64,000 nucleotides of DNA. Origin: Litoditis marina. Lineage: Eukaryota; Nematoda; Chromadorea; Rhabditida; Rhabditidae. Made by a program: the position numbers and the translations under genes. The notes beneath the pieces were generated by a model that saw only the letters and a list, made by a program, of their open reading frames with translations, did no database searches and was not told the DNA's origin. The stretch covers positions 3,966,013 to 4,030,012 of the forward strand of contig OZ038433.1 of the NCBI GenBank assembly GCA_964036275.1, in the 5' to 3' direction. Below are positions 25,167 to 40,000 of the stretch, piece after piece. Position 1 is the first letter of the stretch. Each line of letters opens with the position of its first letter.

Positions 25167-26910
25167 TTTTCACAGACTGACGATCAAAGTCCTTAGCTTG
25201 ACAGATTTGTTAAATCGGGCAAATCGAATAGCGTTATTACATAATTCAATCACATTAATATTGTAGTTGGTCATAAATCACTAAGGAAAAACCTTATTAT
25301 TTTTATAAAATTTCAAAAAAATTAGAAAAATTTCACTCAGTAGACTGATTGGGAGTTCTAAATACAGAAGAGTACGAGAACGCGTATTGGAAAAACGAAC
25401 ATTTTCGAAAATGTCTCCACATTTTATAGTCGTCGCCAACTGAAAGGCGGGAGGGTACTATATATCTCACATTCCGCTGTGTACGCACACATGTCTTCGA
25501 TTCCAAAGCTTAGCGCACTGCTACGAATATTTTGCTCGCAGGTTCGATTCCGGCGAGAGATAATAGTTTATAAATTTGTTACCCACTATACGTGATTTTT
25601 CTTGATTTGATTAGGGTGTGAAACGGCTGAATCAGTGATTCTGCCTTTCTATTTGCTTAGTGATTCGGACCACATATAATTTCATCCGAATGGAATACTT
25701 TTCACAGGATTCCGACAACTTCTGGGGAAGAAAAGTGCTGAGTTTACTGAGGTTCTTTATTTACAAAAATGAATTATTTACTTTGTGTTCTTTGTTATCT
25801 TTCATGGTCTTGTAGATTTGAGACAATCTATTCAAGCTCTATTAAAGAATGCATTATCTCCCAGCTTGTCCTGGCTGCTGATTATTCCGTTTTTATTTTA
25901 CAAACGTTGGGAGGAATATATATCTCTTCTTCAACGTGTTTTTAAAAGTTCTGAAGCTGCATAATTGACATCAAGAGGACATTACACACGCACGCAATAT
26001 TAAAAAAAAGTTTCTATTTTTATATAAAATCCTGACGTGAACACGTTTTTTTTCAAACATGTGCAAATCGAACTGACCACACCGGTGTTTTGTTCCAGTA
26101 CATTCCATAGTCACTCATGGACCGATTACGTCATCTTTCGCAATATTCGTTCAGGTATCGAAAACACATCTCTAACGCAACAATGTTCTATAGTTCTACT
26201 TTCTATTATCGTATTAGGCTCTAATTAACTATCTAATCAGTGTGATCGTTTGTTAATCGAATCGGAGAGGAAGTCATGTTATGTCAGTCCCCCCGTTGTT
26301 TTCCTTCTTTGCCTGCATTTTTTTGGGTAAACACCATCGGTCTTTCGAAACAGATTTGCGATCGCAAACCTATTGTTCATTCTCCAAACTCCCACAGGTT
26401 TTATTTACGAGAATTATTTATCATAGTAAACTCTTATTCACATAAACTAATGTTAGTTGTATCAACTTTTTGTCAGAAAATGAAGAACATTGTAGGTTAT
26501 GTACAGCAGATTTTTCACATTATCTCCTGAAACGATATAGACGTACGGTTATGCGTACTTGCTTCGACTAGTGGATTTTCAAAGAGTTTTAGAGCTGGCT
26601 CAGCTCTAATAAGAGTCAATTCACTAGAAAGGTGTTCCCTGCTCAAGACTAGACACTACGTTTTTCAAACTCTCGGGGGTCGCGAGCAAACTTTGAGATC
26701 AAACTCGAGTGCCAACTCTCGAAACACCACGTTGACTCATGTCTTTTTAACGTCACTACTGTTTCCCTCTATACATCTAAAAAAGGATCATCTAGCGTGC
26801 TTCAATCATCTCGTGATAGTAATCACATGACGTAACTAAGAAGTGAAAGAATGAGATCTCATAGCTCTAGATAGTAGCAGGCTGCGGTCAGTGTTTCGAG
26901 CAGCTATAGT

Positions 26911-27010
26911 TTGTAGTTTGACCAAATCATGATTCGGGTGCGTTTAAGGAGCAAAAGCTTCAGAATTGCGCTGTCGTTCGAATTCAAACTACAATTGTGA
27001 TTGGGAAATA
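26911..27010 (+). repeat. Dispersed TTGTAGTTTG element
   Basis: Head TTGTAGTTTGACC at 26911 with inverted partner TTCAAACTACAATTGTGA at about 26982-26999. Confidence 0.45.
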
Positions 27011-27189
27011 CCCTTTAGATCATATGTTTAACTGTACGACTATTGGACAAAAACATCTGTCATACCATCTCATATGTTCCCATGAGACAGTCTATCGCAG
27101 GTTTTGAGAAGATTACTAAGCTGCCTGATGTATGTACTTAGCCATCTAACTTCCCCTAACAACTTAAAGGTATTTGATTATTAATATAT

Positions 27190-27300
27190 GAGGACAGCCG
27201 GCTGCAGACAGGCCAGACTCGTCTCTCGGGCGGTGTGCGGGGTGTTCTCTGCGTCTCTGACTCTCATTCGATAGAGAGCGCCCGCGCCGCCACGAACAAA
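27190..27300. promoter_or_regulatory. GC-rich patch about 0.8 kb upstream of HECTD1; possible promoter
   Basis: This short stretch (CGGGCGGTGTGCGGGG and GCGCCCGCGCCGCC are typical parts) is far richer in G, C and CpG than the flanking AT-rich DNA. It lies upstream of the HECTD1 start and of the acceptor at 28063. No TATA box or initiator was convincingly seen, so the promoter role is inference. Confidence 0.3.
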
Positions 27301-28068
27301 CTTCGATTCATCAGCTGATTTCATTCACTTTTCTATTATCTCAAGAGCAGCTCAATGATTAAGAGCATAAGCCGTTCGAAGTGTTGACAATATTTAGCCT
27401 TACCATCTCTTATTAGATGAAATATATTGCTAAAACAATCAAATGGGGTCGATATCAAGTTCCACAACATTCCTTGTGAACTAGTCGTCGTGAGAAGGGT
27501 ATCAGGAAGGCAGAACTCAGAGTGTGAGCCATTTCCTGTTCTTCACTACAGGATGAGCTCCAGTTGAACTGAGACATTTTCTGTGTACGTTGATGAACTG
27601 ATCTCTTCAGAGATCGAATCAATGCACTTTTCTCGTTAAGATTTGAACCTAAATTGTGAAATAGATCAAAACTATTTTTGTGTAGCACAGGGTTACGGTA
27701 GAATATTTGTACGACAGTATTTTTCCAACGGCGCCTATGTTTTTCGGGGTGGTCAATTTTAAAAAAAAATTCCAAGTCATTTATTCGATCGATTCCATTT
27801 CCCACTCATCTATAACTCTTCTTTCATGTTCATCGAGTTCCTATCAATAACACTCAATTTTGCGATGTTTATCAGAGTTTGTACAACGTGTTGTGTGATG
27901 TGAACGAACGTAATCATGTCACTACTCGGTGTTCTGATTTCAATCAATAATATAATTCTTCATTGATGTTTTGATTGTTGAAGGTTCTGTTCCATCGTTC
28001 TTTCAACGAGGGAAGTAGGAGAGTGAGTTCCTAAGGGAGTGCGTTCTCTTACGCTTCTCTCAGCAAGT

Positions 28069-31000
28069 ATGGACGGAATTGATCCGGACATATTGCTGGA
28101 ATGGCTCCAAACAGGAATGGGAGACGAACGCGATCTTCAGGTAATTAACTATTTCGAGTACGTTCAACTAATCAAAATGCAACTTGAACGACAACATAAG
28201 CCCTGTTCTGAGTGTTCATTATCATTAGCTTGTTGTGGCGCGTTGAATTTATTTGGTGCAACTGCTGCACAACAACATCGAGACTATTTGTGTGAAGCTT
28301 CAATTTGATTCGTGGTGTTCAGGAGGAAGAGGATGAGTAATGAGTTCAACGGTTGCAAAGTTGTGATTGCTGTTCTATTCGATCGTGTTTCATTATTTAT
28401 ATTTACAGCTGATGGCATTGGAGCAGCTCTGCATGCTACTTTTGATGTCGGACAACATCGATCGTTGTTTTGAATCTTGTCCACCGCGCACTTTTCTTCC
28501 TGCTCTATGCAAAATTTTCCTCGACGATTCAGCTCCAGACAATGTTTTGGAGGTTAGTATACCGTTCTCTATTTAATATTGACCACTTCACTCAACGGTG
28601 GTGCCGGCTACTCACTAATATCAGATGCAAAACTATGACAATCATTTTAATACTGACCAGATTTCGAACATTTCAACAACGTCTGTTCTGAAGATAACAG
28701 CGCAAAACGAAAATTCAAGAGTTCGGGGCTTCAGCATACACCAGTAAGGTCTGACTATTCGACAAAAAGTAGGTCGTTCTCAGCTTGAGGCACATGATTT
28801 TGCGTATAAAGTAGACCAATTTTCTTGTTTTCGGTGAAAAATTTACCCATTTTTTCCGAGCTTCAGTGAACTATAGTTTCTGCCCTCAGGTTACCGCTCG
28901 AGCCATCACCTACTATTTGGATGTCTCAAATGAGTGCACTCGGCGGATCACACAGGTTAGTTGAACTTAGTGATGAATAATTTTTACGTAATAAAACGAT
29001 CAAAGATTATCGAAAAAGTTGAAATTTCGACCTGTTAATTCATATTTTTGTGTACATAAGGTATTGATTCATTCATATACGTTCAATGAATACTCGATGG
29101 TCAAAGAAAGAGGGGAGTATGAGGCGAAATCATGTTATATTGTACTCCAAGTAAAGTTCCACGTAGGTTCACAGTTGTAGGCTGAAAGCCTGAAATCTGA
29201 AAGTTCCTCTGTTTCAGGTTGATGGTGCAGTAAAGGCCATTTGTACTCGTCTTGCAGCAGCTGAAATGACAGATCGTGCTAGTAAAGATCTTGGTGAGTT
29301 GCATGACTACTTTTAGTTCTCTATCCTTGATTTAGTTATCGATTTCCTCTCATTTTCCGTCTCTTCTAAAATATGACCTTTGAAAATCAAACCAGTCTAT
29401 TCTTGAATTCTCTAGGTTCTAGACTTCCTCGTGGTATTGTCTATTTGTTGACAAAGTGATTTTTTTTATTAATTATGAATTTATTCAGCTGAGCAATGTG
29501 TGAAGTTGCTCGAGCATGTCTGTCAGCGGGAAACCCTGGCAGTTTATGATGCTGGCGGTATGAATGCGATGCTCAGTATTGTCAGACAACATTGTTCCGA
29601 TGTACACAAGGTGGGCTGGCCTTTTGGCTATTGCTTATTACGTGATACATTAGTAGTTTGTCATTAAATTATAAGAAAATAGGAAATTTAAATTATTATG
29701 AGAAAATACTGGCTTATATGAACAAGCGTAACTAATTACAATAACAGGCTATTTCACGACTAGTATGTGTAAAAGTCCAAAGATGAATAAAGATAAGAGA
29801 GAGGAGAGAGAGAGAGAAATTTTATGTCGTTCCTATTCACTAAGCTATCAATAGTTAATTATTTCCCGCTCAATTGTCGCTTAATAATGAGGGTGTAGAT
29901 ATTACTAACCCATTGTTAAATTTTTTCTTATCACAAAATTTCATTGCAATGGGGAGTTTCATCCAATTGTTATTGAAAAATGTTCACAATTCAGTCCAAA
30001 TCATAGGTAAAATAGTTCAATGTCAGGAAAACTAAAATGATCGTGCGTAACCCTAAAAATGATTATAATATTCCCGCAAAAGTGATTATTTGCTTCGTTT
30101 ACTGCATTTCTAGCACTCTTCACTTCTAAAAATGAGCGTGGGTCAGAGCTATTTCGACGAGGTATTTTACCTATGGTCCAAATTGAGCGGGATCCCGGAT
30201 CCCCAATGGGCGGTAATGTATACTCTGGTTTTGTAGTTCTGAGGCAAGCTTCTAATTAAATGAGGTGAATTATTGCCCTTTATTTCCATGATATTTTGTG
30301 ATTTTTAGGATACAATGCACTCTGCCATGTCGGTTGTTACTCGTCTTTGTGGTAAAATGGAGCCAAATGACGCCGCCCTTCCACAGTGCGCCGAGAGCCT
30401 CGGGTCTCTTCTGGTTCACGACGATGCTAAGGTTGGTTTATATATATGGTAATATTTTCAAAGTTGTTTTCAAACTGTTTAGATAATACATAATACTTTA
30501 AAACTTAAAACTATATAATTATGCCTCTTTCATTTGAAATTCCACACACCGAGTCCTTATTATAGACACCTGGGGTTTATTGTACAATCGTCCCCCCCCT
30601 TGAGCCGAAATAGGTTGGAATCCGACCCGTAGTACAATCGCCCCCCACCCCTAGGGGGGGTGATTGTACAACGTCCTTCTTTACTGCAGGTTTGGATTGA
30701 GTGGGGGGCGATTGTTAAACAGGTCCGGGGTTGTACTATTACCCCCCCATTTTGTATTGTGGGGGGTGATTGTTAAACGTCGACAATTGCCCCCCCCCCC
30801 CTTAAGGTGAAGGGGGGGGGGGGGGGGGGGGGCAATTGTACAATTTTCCCTTAATACGACCATGAATACTTCAATTAGGTATCACCTGTTCGTGCGTTCA
30901 TAATTTGGAAGAAGCTCATTTTTTTCATGGTAAAGATGCAGTTTGAAGGACCGATACGTCGGGATTGGTCCACATAATCATTCTCTTTGATAGACTGAAT

Positions 31001-34000
31001 CGAATAAATGTTAATTGTCCAGGTCGCCGAGAGTGCTCTTCGTTGTTTTGCGGCGCTGACGGATCGTTTCATCCGGAAAATGATGGATCCGGCTGAGCTG
31101 GCCACACACAGTAATCTGGTGGAGCATCTGCTGTCTACGCTGTCTGGCGACATCGATCATTCGGCCAACTTCATCTCAATTGTCCTCTCGTTACTGAGTA
31201 ACCTTTGTCGTGGAAGTTCGGCCGTAACGGAACAAGTTCTCAGGTTGGTCACTCGTAGAGATTGTTTTTATTTCAGTCTAGCAGAAGGGGTTTATCACAA
31301 CCGTGTCTATGGAATTTATAGTTTGATTTTTAAATTCAAGCTAAAGTTAAAGGGTCTGTCATGCAGTGGCTGCAGTCAGCTTTTGTCAAAGTATATTTTC
31401 AATACCAAACAATTCTAGAAGGATTAATACGTGCTTCCTATGTATCAACATTAGACGTCTGTTATTCAGCTCGTCTCATCTGATGTCTGCCATCCGTACC
31501 GTACTGACGAACAAGGACGATCGTTGTGTCACAGACGGTCTTCGCTTGGCTGATCTGCTCGTTGTTCTTCTGTGCGAAGGAAGAAATGCACTGCCCCATA
31601 CTGTGGCCGTGCGTTTATTTATACTCATCTTAGAATTTAGAATCTGGGGTACTCGTGAAACTGAAACTGCCGTTTTCATATGAATTGCAGTAGTATAACT
31701 CAGTACTTAGATGAAATCTAGTTATGTATTGTTGAGAATTGAAAGAGGAAAAGAGTCATTATAAGAAAGCAAGGCGAAAACACAATTTGCTTGCGTGAAG
31801 ATATTTGTAGTCAGAATTAGATGAATATATCTAAAATCAGAATATAATTGCAAGGATATTTTTTGTTATGTAGTTATGGTCACACCTTCATGAGATTTAG
31901 ATACCACTACATTCGTTCTCGAATACTTTCTACATCGTACTAAATACTGTAACACTGCTGCTTCTCTCCGTGCAATATACTGTTTCTATGTATTCGTTCA
32001 GGTGACAGGAGAAGCTGCGCAGGTCGGTCAGAGTGCCGAGCGAGCACATCGTCATCTGATCGATGCCATTCGTCAGAAGGATCTCACGGCACTCGTGGAG
32101 GCAGTCGAAAATGGATCGGTTAGCTCGTGTCGTATAAAATTCATGTGCTTTTTTTTTCAGAAAGGCCGTTCTTCATTAATGATATGTAAACATACTCTAT
32201 TAGGATTCAAAATAGACGCCGAAAGGGAACCTGTTTTTCGATTTTCTCGTTTGTCAAAGTGGCAATATATTTTTTCGGTGGAAATGATATTCAGCGTTTT
32301 CTCTCCTTATAGACTGAGATTTGCAGGTCGACGTAAATTTCACCGACGACGTTGGTCAAACGCTTTGCAATTGGGCTTCAGCTTTCGGGTCGCTGGAGAT
32401 GGTACAATATTTATGTGAAAAGGTACGAGATGAGTTTTGTATCACAGTTGTAGGTGTTCTGTTCATGTCAAGTCTCTAATGTGTGACCCTTTTCTTTAGA
32501 ACGACGTACACTGTCGTGGAGTGAGCATGAAATTCACATTCCCGCGATTTATAATTTAAAAATATGTTAATATTTTCACCATTGTCTTTACAGAATGCCG
32601 ACGTCAACAAGGGACACAAAAGTAGCAGTCTCCACTATGCTGCCTGCTTCGGACGACCAGATGTACGTTTTCTTATGAATATGATTTTATGTGTCTCTGA
32701 AATGTTCCGCGTGGAAGTTTAAAGCACATTTTGCGTTGAAGCACGCGTTGAAGTTTGAAGCACAGAGGTAACATTAACTTTTTCAACTTCAACAAAAAAC
32801 ATAGCCAACATGCAACATTGTGTTTAGATTGTGAAAGTTCTTCTGCAACGCGGTGCTAACCCTGACCTAAGGGACGAAGACGGAAAGACTGCATTGGACA
32901 AGGCTCGCGAGCGAAGTGACGAGGACCACACACAAGTGGCACAGATTCTCGAAAGTCCCTCGGTTTACATGCACTCCAGTAAGTTTATTCATCAATTTTC
33001 GTTTTTCATTTTCAGCTAATATCAATCCCTCATCCTCTTACATATGCAAGTGATAAGTGAAGCAATAATATCTGGTAACATATTACCGCTACTACGGCCA
33101 ATGGCACTCTTCAGGAAGAAACATCTTACGAAGTAGAAGAAGTACTCATAAGGAACTTTCAAAACAAAAATTTAGCTATTGTTCAACATTTGTTGCCAGG
33201 AAATGTCGGCGAACCATAGATAAATATTGAATATTGCAGAATCAGATGAACAGAGTCGTCAGAAAACCGACGTAGAAGAGAAAAAAGAGAGCAGCAGCGA
33301 TCTACCTGATAGAGAACTGGCTGCCAGAGTTCTCCAACAAATGCTGCCAATTTTCTGCGAAATTTTCCAGGTGGGTAATTTTTCTTTCAAGCCGGAAGAA
33401 GCCTGTATATCATTGGGCTTTGTTTTGACCCGGTCACTTGTTAAACTTGCATGGCCAACGTCAATATACCATGCCGTATGATTGTATAGTCGAATGCTCG
33501 AAAGTTTATTGATTTGTCATTTTTATGATATAAAGAAGTTTGAACGAACACTGAACGAATGGTTCTTATTATATTTGTTTCAGAAGTCGTTGTCTGCCAG
33601 CGTTCGTCGTACTTCTCTCTCGCTTCTGCGTAAGATTGTCGAACACATGCAGGCGGACAATCTGAGATGCGCCTCTGCTCAGGGAGAAACTGGTTGGTTG
33701 TTGTCATCATTAACATGGAAATCGTGCACTATAGAACAGTGAATGGCTCATTATGACCAGACTAGCTTGACTAATATGCGGTTATTCAATCTTTTGATTC
33801 ATGTTGATGTATGCTTTTTTGACGTTTTTTCAATAATGACTTTGCAATGAAGCGTCAATCTGCGTTATCTCATTGACATGTTAGTTGAACTGTGTATTGT
33901 CAGGCGATGCTTCGAATGTTCCGGAAGGAGCTGAGGATCTGGTAGCGGTAGTTGTGTCAGTTCTCGACCAGGAAGAAGATCACGACGGCCAGGAACAGGT

Positions 34001-37000
34001 CTTGCTGGTCAGTATTCAACCGACCATACGGCTTTTGTTTCAAAATGTGTAGGGCATACATGAGTAACGACTATTCTCATGGAAATAGGGAAATTATTGG
34101 ATAGCAACAATTTTGCCAGTTTCTTAACCTTTTCGGGTTATTCGGCCAAGGTTACTTAACTACTGTAGGATGATAAATCCTAGTTTATAGCTTTGAATCA
34201 GAAAGTGTGCAGTATATATACAATGCTCGTAATTCTCAAGTGTACTTTCTATATTGATTGTCACGGAGTGGTAGCACAATAGACGTGTTCTATATAGACG
34301 CAAGTTCAGATTCTCTCTTCCCTTCTCCGAAAGGACCCCGAAGTATGGGTGGCAGAACTCATCCGTCTCGGAGTTTTTGAGAGGGTTGAGGCTATGGCCA
34401 AGGAACCTCCCACATGCTATGACGTGAGCTCTTTTTTTGGTCGAACTTATCCTCTCAGTTATGATGAAAATCGTTCACCTTTCTTTTACAAAGTGTTAAT
34501 TGGTGACATTCCAAGATACAAGATACCGATGGGTGAAACTTTCGTTAGAAATCTCATGCTTTCCAGGATGACGTGGAAGCTACAGAAGGAATCGAGGATT
34601 TGAATGCAAGAAATATGGCCGTCAACAGGTATGTGTATCAAGTCAGCACTCATATCTACGTTTCCGGTCACGCTACTGAATGTGGTTTTCTCTGAGTACT
34701 GTGTCTGAATCTCTATGCGCTCATTCCAGATCCAGCGCCTCCACTCCATCAGTAGCAATGGATATCGATTTGGATCAGCGAACTATATCTAGTGCTGCCA
34801 GTACAGATGAAAGAGACAAGGAACGGGCCAGCATGCTTAATGTCACCTTTGACGTGAGTTTCGCTGCTACTGAAGTAGTTATGAAAATTGGAATGGTTTT
34901 CAAATATACTTGTGACAGTGTAATTGTGATTGAAGAGTTTTATTTCCTCAAGATTTTTATATTTATAATTCAATAAACTGCCGGTAAAATGGAATCATCA
35001 CAGTTTTCATCGTTGTTTTACCCTTTTGCAACGAATTGTTGTGTTTTCCAGTCGGAAGATGTTTCCTCGACCGAGACTCCGCCTCCAACCGTGGAGGTTG
35101 TCGAACCAGCCGCTTCGTCCTCTGCATCTACTGCCACCTCTTTTGTCGCTGCCTTAGCTAATGCTATGACGTCATCAAGGTATGAATGACTACTGTACTA
35201 TGTAAATTGGTGGATATTCAGCTGTCTTGGAAAGAAAGAAAACAGTCGTCTTTCAATAATTAAACAAATCCGAGCGAATTTTCATTGATAAACCCGTAGG
35301 CTTTTCGCCTAATGAGGCCTACAAATGACGGTTGACGTGTTTCAGCTCGTCGAAGGATGATAAGAAGAGCAAGACAGCTCTGCAGGCGGGTACCCCGTAT
35401 CGCTGGAAGGAGTGGAGGTTGGCCCGTGGAGAAGACTCGCTTTTCGTCTGGAATGACATCATTGCAATCGAGTTGTGGTACGTTTTCCGGCGGCAGTAAC
35501 CCGTTTAGGCGCGGTTTTGTAATAATTTTGGCGATTCGTAAGTCACAGTTAATAGTGACTTCATCGAAGATCGAAGTAGCTTTCCGGAACTCACCTTCCT
35601 ATGACATCGCTTTTCGTGCTCTAACTCCCGCGGGAGAATCGGCCTTGTGGACTTGGCTACAGGGAAGTGACCATCTTTGAATGTAGATGATTAAATAAAT
35701 GATCCATGTTTCATTAACACGCAGTTTGCCAAAGGAAATAATGAAAATTATGTGTTTAGCTTCGCGAGCAACGGTTGGTTCCGGTACATGATGGACGGCG
35801 AGGTGATGCTGATGTTCCACAACGGGACGACGGACGCGGGACCCGCGGAGAAGAAGGTGGACGCGCGGCGGGCATTCATCGGGCGATGGCGACGGGCCAA
35901 GGCACTTTGGCCAGAGGATCACATCCCCCTCAACATGCTCAGTGTGCCCAGCATCAACAAGAAGGTAACATCATAGAATAGAATATTTATTGAACCGCCA
36001 ACCGCAAGAAAAGTTTATGAATAGTACTATCTTCATAGAATAGTATAGAATATTTGTTGAACCAAAGTGTCTAAGGTGCTAGTTTCGAGCCTAAGCATTA
36101 TGCTTAGTTTTCTGATGTGGTCTTTATTGTTTCTATATGTCATTTTCGTTTCCAGCTTGAGGTACCGCGCTGGGAGATGTGGAGCGCTCGTTCCACCGAG
36201 CTGGTTCTAAAGTGCACAAAGAGCGATGGGCAGATTCTGGTTAAAGACGACCTGGGTGGATTCACATACGAATCGACAGAGAAGACGAAGCACAGCATGA
36301 TGCCAGACACGGCAATGCAATCTGAGTTCCACACTGGTCAGTCGCAGTCTAGTATATTCTTATTCACCGTATTGTCATCGGCACTATTCTGTGGGCGTGC
36401 TAGTTAAGTACACATTCGAAAGGTCTCTTCAAACTTTTGTCGGCGGCAGATACATAGAGCAAAGTAGGTTCATTGATTGTGTGCAATACGTACAGTACAC
36501 GATCGAGAACCATACTTTACTCGATGTTTCTGTCGCAGACTAAAAAAAGTATGAAGGGTCCTAAAGACAATACGATGTTTTTTCAGAACGTTAGATCGAT
36601 TTTTAGGCATTGATTCAGTTAGTCCTCTGCTCCAGATACAGATGCAATGTTATAAAGACACTCTCACTTCGTGATCTGTTTTATCTGACTATTGCACATA
36701 CATATATCATATATGATGTTTTCATTCTTTAAGCTATAACAAATTAGCAATATGATACCATTATACCAACAAATACTTGCTTTTCCAGGCTGGTGCGCAC
36801 ATGGCGTGACAGCTCGTCGAGCCAAGTTCCGCAGTGAGATTCAGCGTCGAAAGGTGCAGGAGCTTGCATGGGAGCTGTGGAACAATCACCTGAAGGAGGC
36901 CCGCGCCAAGCCCAGAGAGGCTCTCATTGAACTACAGCGGGTACGTGGATGCGAATGTTTATCCATATAGGATTCATGTTTGTACAGAGGTCGAGCTCCT

Positions 37001-40000
37001 TAGGACTCAATTATCTTGAATGCTGCGAACACCATCAACACGTTTAGCCCTCTCCTTTAATTTCTTCAGAACTTTTTGGAACGGGCAACTTCTATTTCAG
37101 GCTGCTGTGGTGATCGTAGAAGCCGTATCCACTGCACACATGTTGAACAGTGTGGTCATGAAGGCGAAGCACGTGAAGCAACCGAGAATCGAGAAGGTTC
37201 AGGAGGTGGGTGGATTTCGTCGTGGTCTTTACATAGTTGAAGGAACCTTTGATGATTGTAGCTCTCGTTACTATTACTAGTTAGATGCGCGTGTTAGTTT
37301 TTCTCAATTGTAAACTAATGAGAACCATCAACCATTTAATTGAAGACATAATGACCTCTACCCAACGTGATTTTTTTCAGCTAGTGGCTGCCTTAAAGGT
37401 GGTTCGTGATTCTGTGGTGGATGAGCGTCGTCTGTCAACATTCGAGTTCTCCGTCTCCGGGGCCGTACCGGCACTACATTCCCTGTTGGTACTGGTCGAA
37501 CGAACACCCCAGAGTTATCCCGCTAGGATATTCAGAGAGGTATGCACTAAGCATACACCAGTAAGGTTCCACTATTCGACAGAATGTGGTGCGTTTTCCC
37601 ATTTTTACTAGATATTCGGACAATTGTACTGAGGTATTGAGGTAAGCCATTGTTGGACCACTCTCCCTTCAAAGTCAGGGTGATCTGAGTGAAGTATGAA
37701 CTACAGAAGACGGGCAGAAAAGAGGTTGCAGGTTGCAGTCATGGTATAATCATAATCATATGTTTTGTTTGATAGTTTGATTGTCTCGTTGGATATTCGC
37801 CTTTCGTGATTGATGGATCTTCAATGTATCTATGTGTCTCTTTACAACACATCAACGCGTATCTTGCAGGCTTTCGCCAACGGCTCCGCTCTTTCTTGTC
37901 TGGCCCTGAAGATGGTGGCGGTGTTGGAGGCGAGTGAGAAGTTCCCCCAATACCTCTACGATACTCCCGGGGGATCTGCATTCGGACTCCAGCTGCTGTC
38001 AAGAAGAGTTCGCATGAAATTGGAGATCAGTCAACCCGAGAAGGAGGAACAACGGCAAATGTTGAACAGGTTATAATTATAATAAGAACAAACGCTATTC
38101 TGCCTAGAGTTATGACAGAACCCGTACATGTAGAGAATTAATGGAAATGATACAACAACAACGTACGACGTTGGTTTGGTTTTGGATCAAACCAGGCTTG
38201 TTAGTTTTATGCTACTTCAACATTTTAACAAACCATGGTGCTGTTCTGGCTTCTCGTGTTTCAGCTTACCAGTCTTGTTTTTATTTACAGGAGTGGGAAG
38301 GTATTGAAGAGCGAACCTCTAACAAGTGTCGGCCAGCTGAAGTCGTTCCTGCTGAAAATGGTTGCCAAACAATGGTGAGCTCACGTTTTGTCTATTCTAC
38401 AAAATCAGATCTGTGAGTTGAAAGAATCAATCGACGTTAACGAAATCAATGATTTTTGTATTGAAAACCGATTATCACTCTCGTTTTCACAAAAAAAAAT
38501 TCCTGTTTCAGGTACGATCGTGAGCGTGCGAACTTTGCTTTCGTACGAGCAATTGAAGAGAAGAAGAAGGCTGGTGAGGGAATCAAATTGACCTACACGA
38601 GCGACTTCGACGAAGAGGGTCTGATCTATTGGCTGGGAACGAATGGAAGAACAAGCTCGGAGTGGACGAATCCGGCCACCATCAATGTAGCACAGGTTGG
38701 CAATGTTGTCTCTTCATCGAAATGGAATTGAATATTTTGGTTGACTTGGCTTTACAGACCACACTCACTTTCCAGTAAGATGGTCCGAGTAACCAGAAAA
38801 ATTCGGACAACGGTCTACTTTTTTTTGCCGAAAACAAGAAAATTTGTCAATTTTCGACGCAAATAGACCTTACTGGTTTATGACTGCACTTACAGTAAAA
38901 TATTGGTCAAACCTGGAAAAATCGTTTAACAAGGTTTTTTTTTTCAGGTTGTCTGCTCAGACCAGCGTCAACCGTTTGGAAAAGCGACCGACGTCTTCAG
39001 TCGGGATGCGAGACCCATCAATTGTCACACGACTGACGATAAGTGAGTCTATTTTATATTGATATTCCAACGCATTTTGTAATCCATTTTCTTCCGAGCG
39101 AGAGCTATGTGAATGTCACATGTACGACTGTAATATTATAGGAATGCCTCGTTCACCATGGATCTGGGTGTTCTGCTTTATCCAAGTGCCTATTCGCTTC
39201 GCCATGCCCGCGGCTATGGAAGATCTGCGTTGAGAAATTGGTTGTTGCAGGTGTGTTCTTATAAAATAGTAAGAGTAGGCGCAAGGAAGTCCTATATAGT
39301 AAAAAATAGCTTTCACAGCATGCATAATATTTATAGGTGAACTAAACATCCAAAGGAAGCCCTACTAAACAATTAATGCGAAATTTCCTGTATGAATAAC
39401 CATTTAAGTTCTAGAGCTGTCTTCTCAGGTTTTTGATGTATGTTGAAAGTAATGTGGGTCTGCTTCAGGGCTCGAAAGACAAGTCGGTTTGGGAGGTATT
39501 GGTTGCGCATTCGGATGATACCAGTCTGGGAGATGCAGGATCGACCGCTACTTGGCCCATCGAGGACGATCGATCGAAAGGTACGGAAGAGAACCAGTTT
39601 CAGAAGAATTGACGGATATTGTTGAGTTTTGGCTAGAATTGATCAACGATCGCGTTGTTTATTCTCATCATTGATGTTAGAATCCAATAGAATTGTGGTT
39701 GTTCTGGTTTTTGTAGGAATTTTGAAAGTTTTGTTGGTGGGGGCGTTACAGTGTTTTACAGATTTCATAATTGAAAAACGCCATGATTTCAGTTATGTTT
39801 TACAGGACCCTTCCGATACATTCGTATTGCTCAGAATGGAAAGAATTCTTCCGGTCAGACACACTATCTCAGTGTGTCGGGCTTTGAGATCTACGGTGAA
39901 ATTGCCGATGTAATAATTGAAGGTTTCACGCCCATCAAGAAGGAAGATGACTCGAAGGTATTTTGATTGACACCTCTTAGCAGTGTGGTTGTGACGCATG

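Larger units (their letters stand above)
21983..28068. other. Region without a recognised gene between channel and HECTD1
   Basis: The channel and HECTD1 diverge across this 6-kb stretch, so it should hold both promoters. Visible items are copies of the TTGTAGTTTG element (23150-23280, 23349, 26911-27010), a 158-bp inverted-repeat element (25009-25166), short perfect palindromes near 24886 and 26590, and a GC-rich patch at 27190-27300. Open frames here, up to 116 codons, match nothing I recognise. Confidence 0.55.

Noticed and set aside
25500..25562. tRNA gene suggested by GGTTCGATTCC
   Set aside because: Box B is good but no convincing box A, anticodon stem or acceptor stem could be found.
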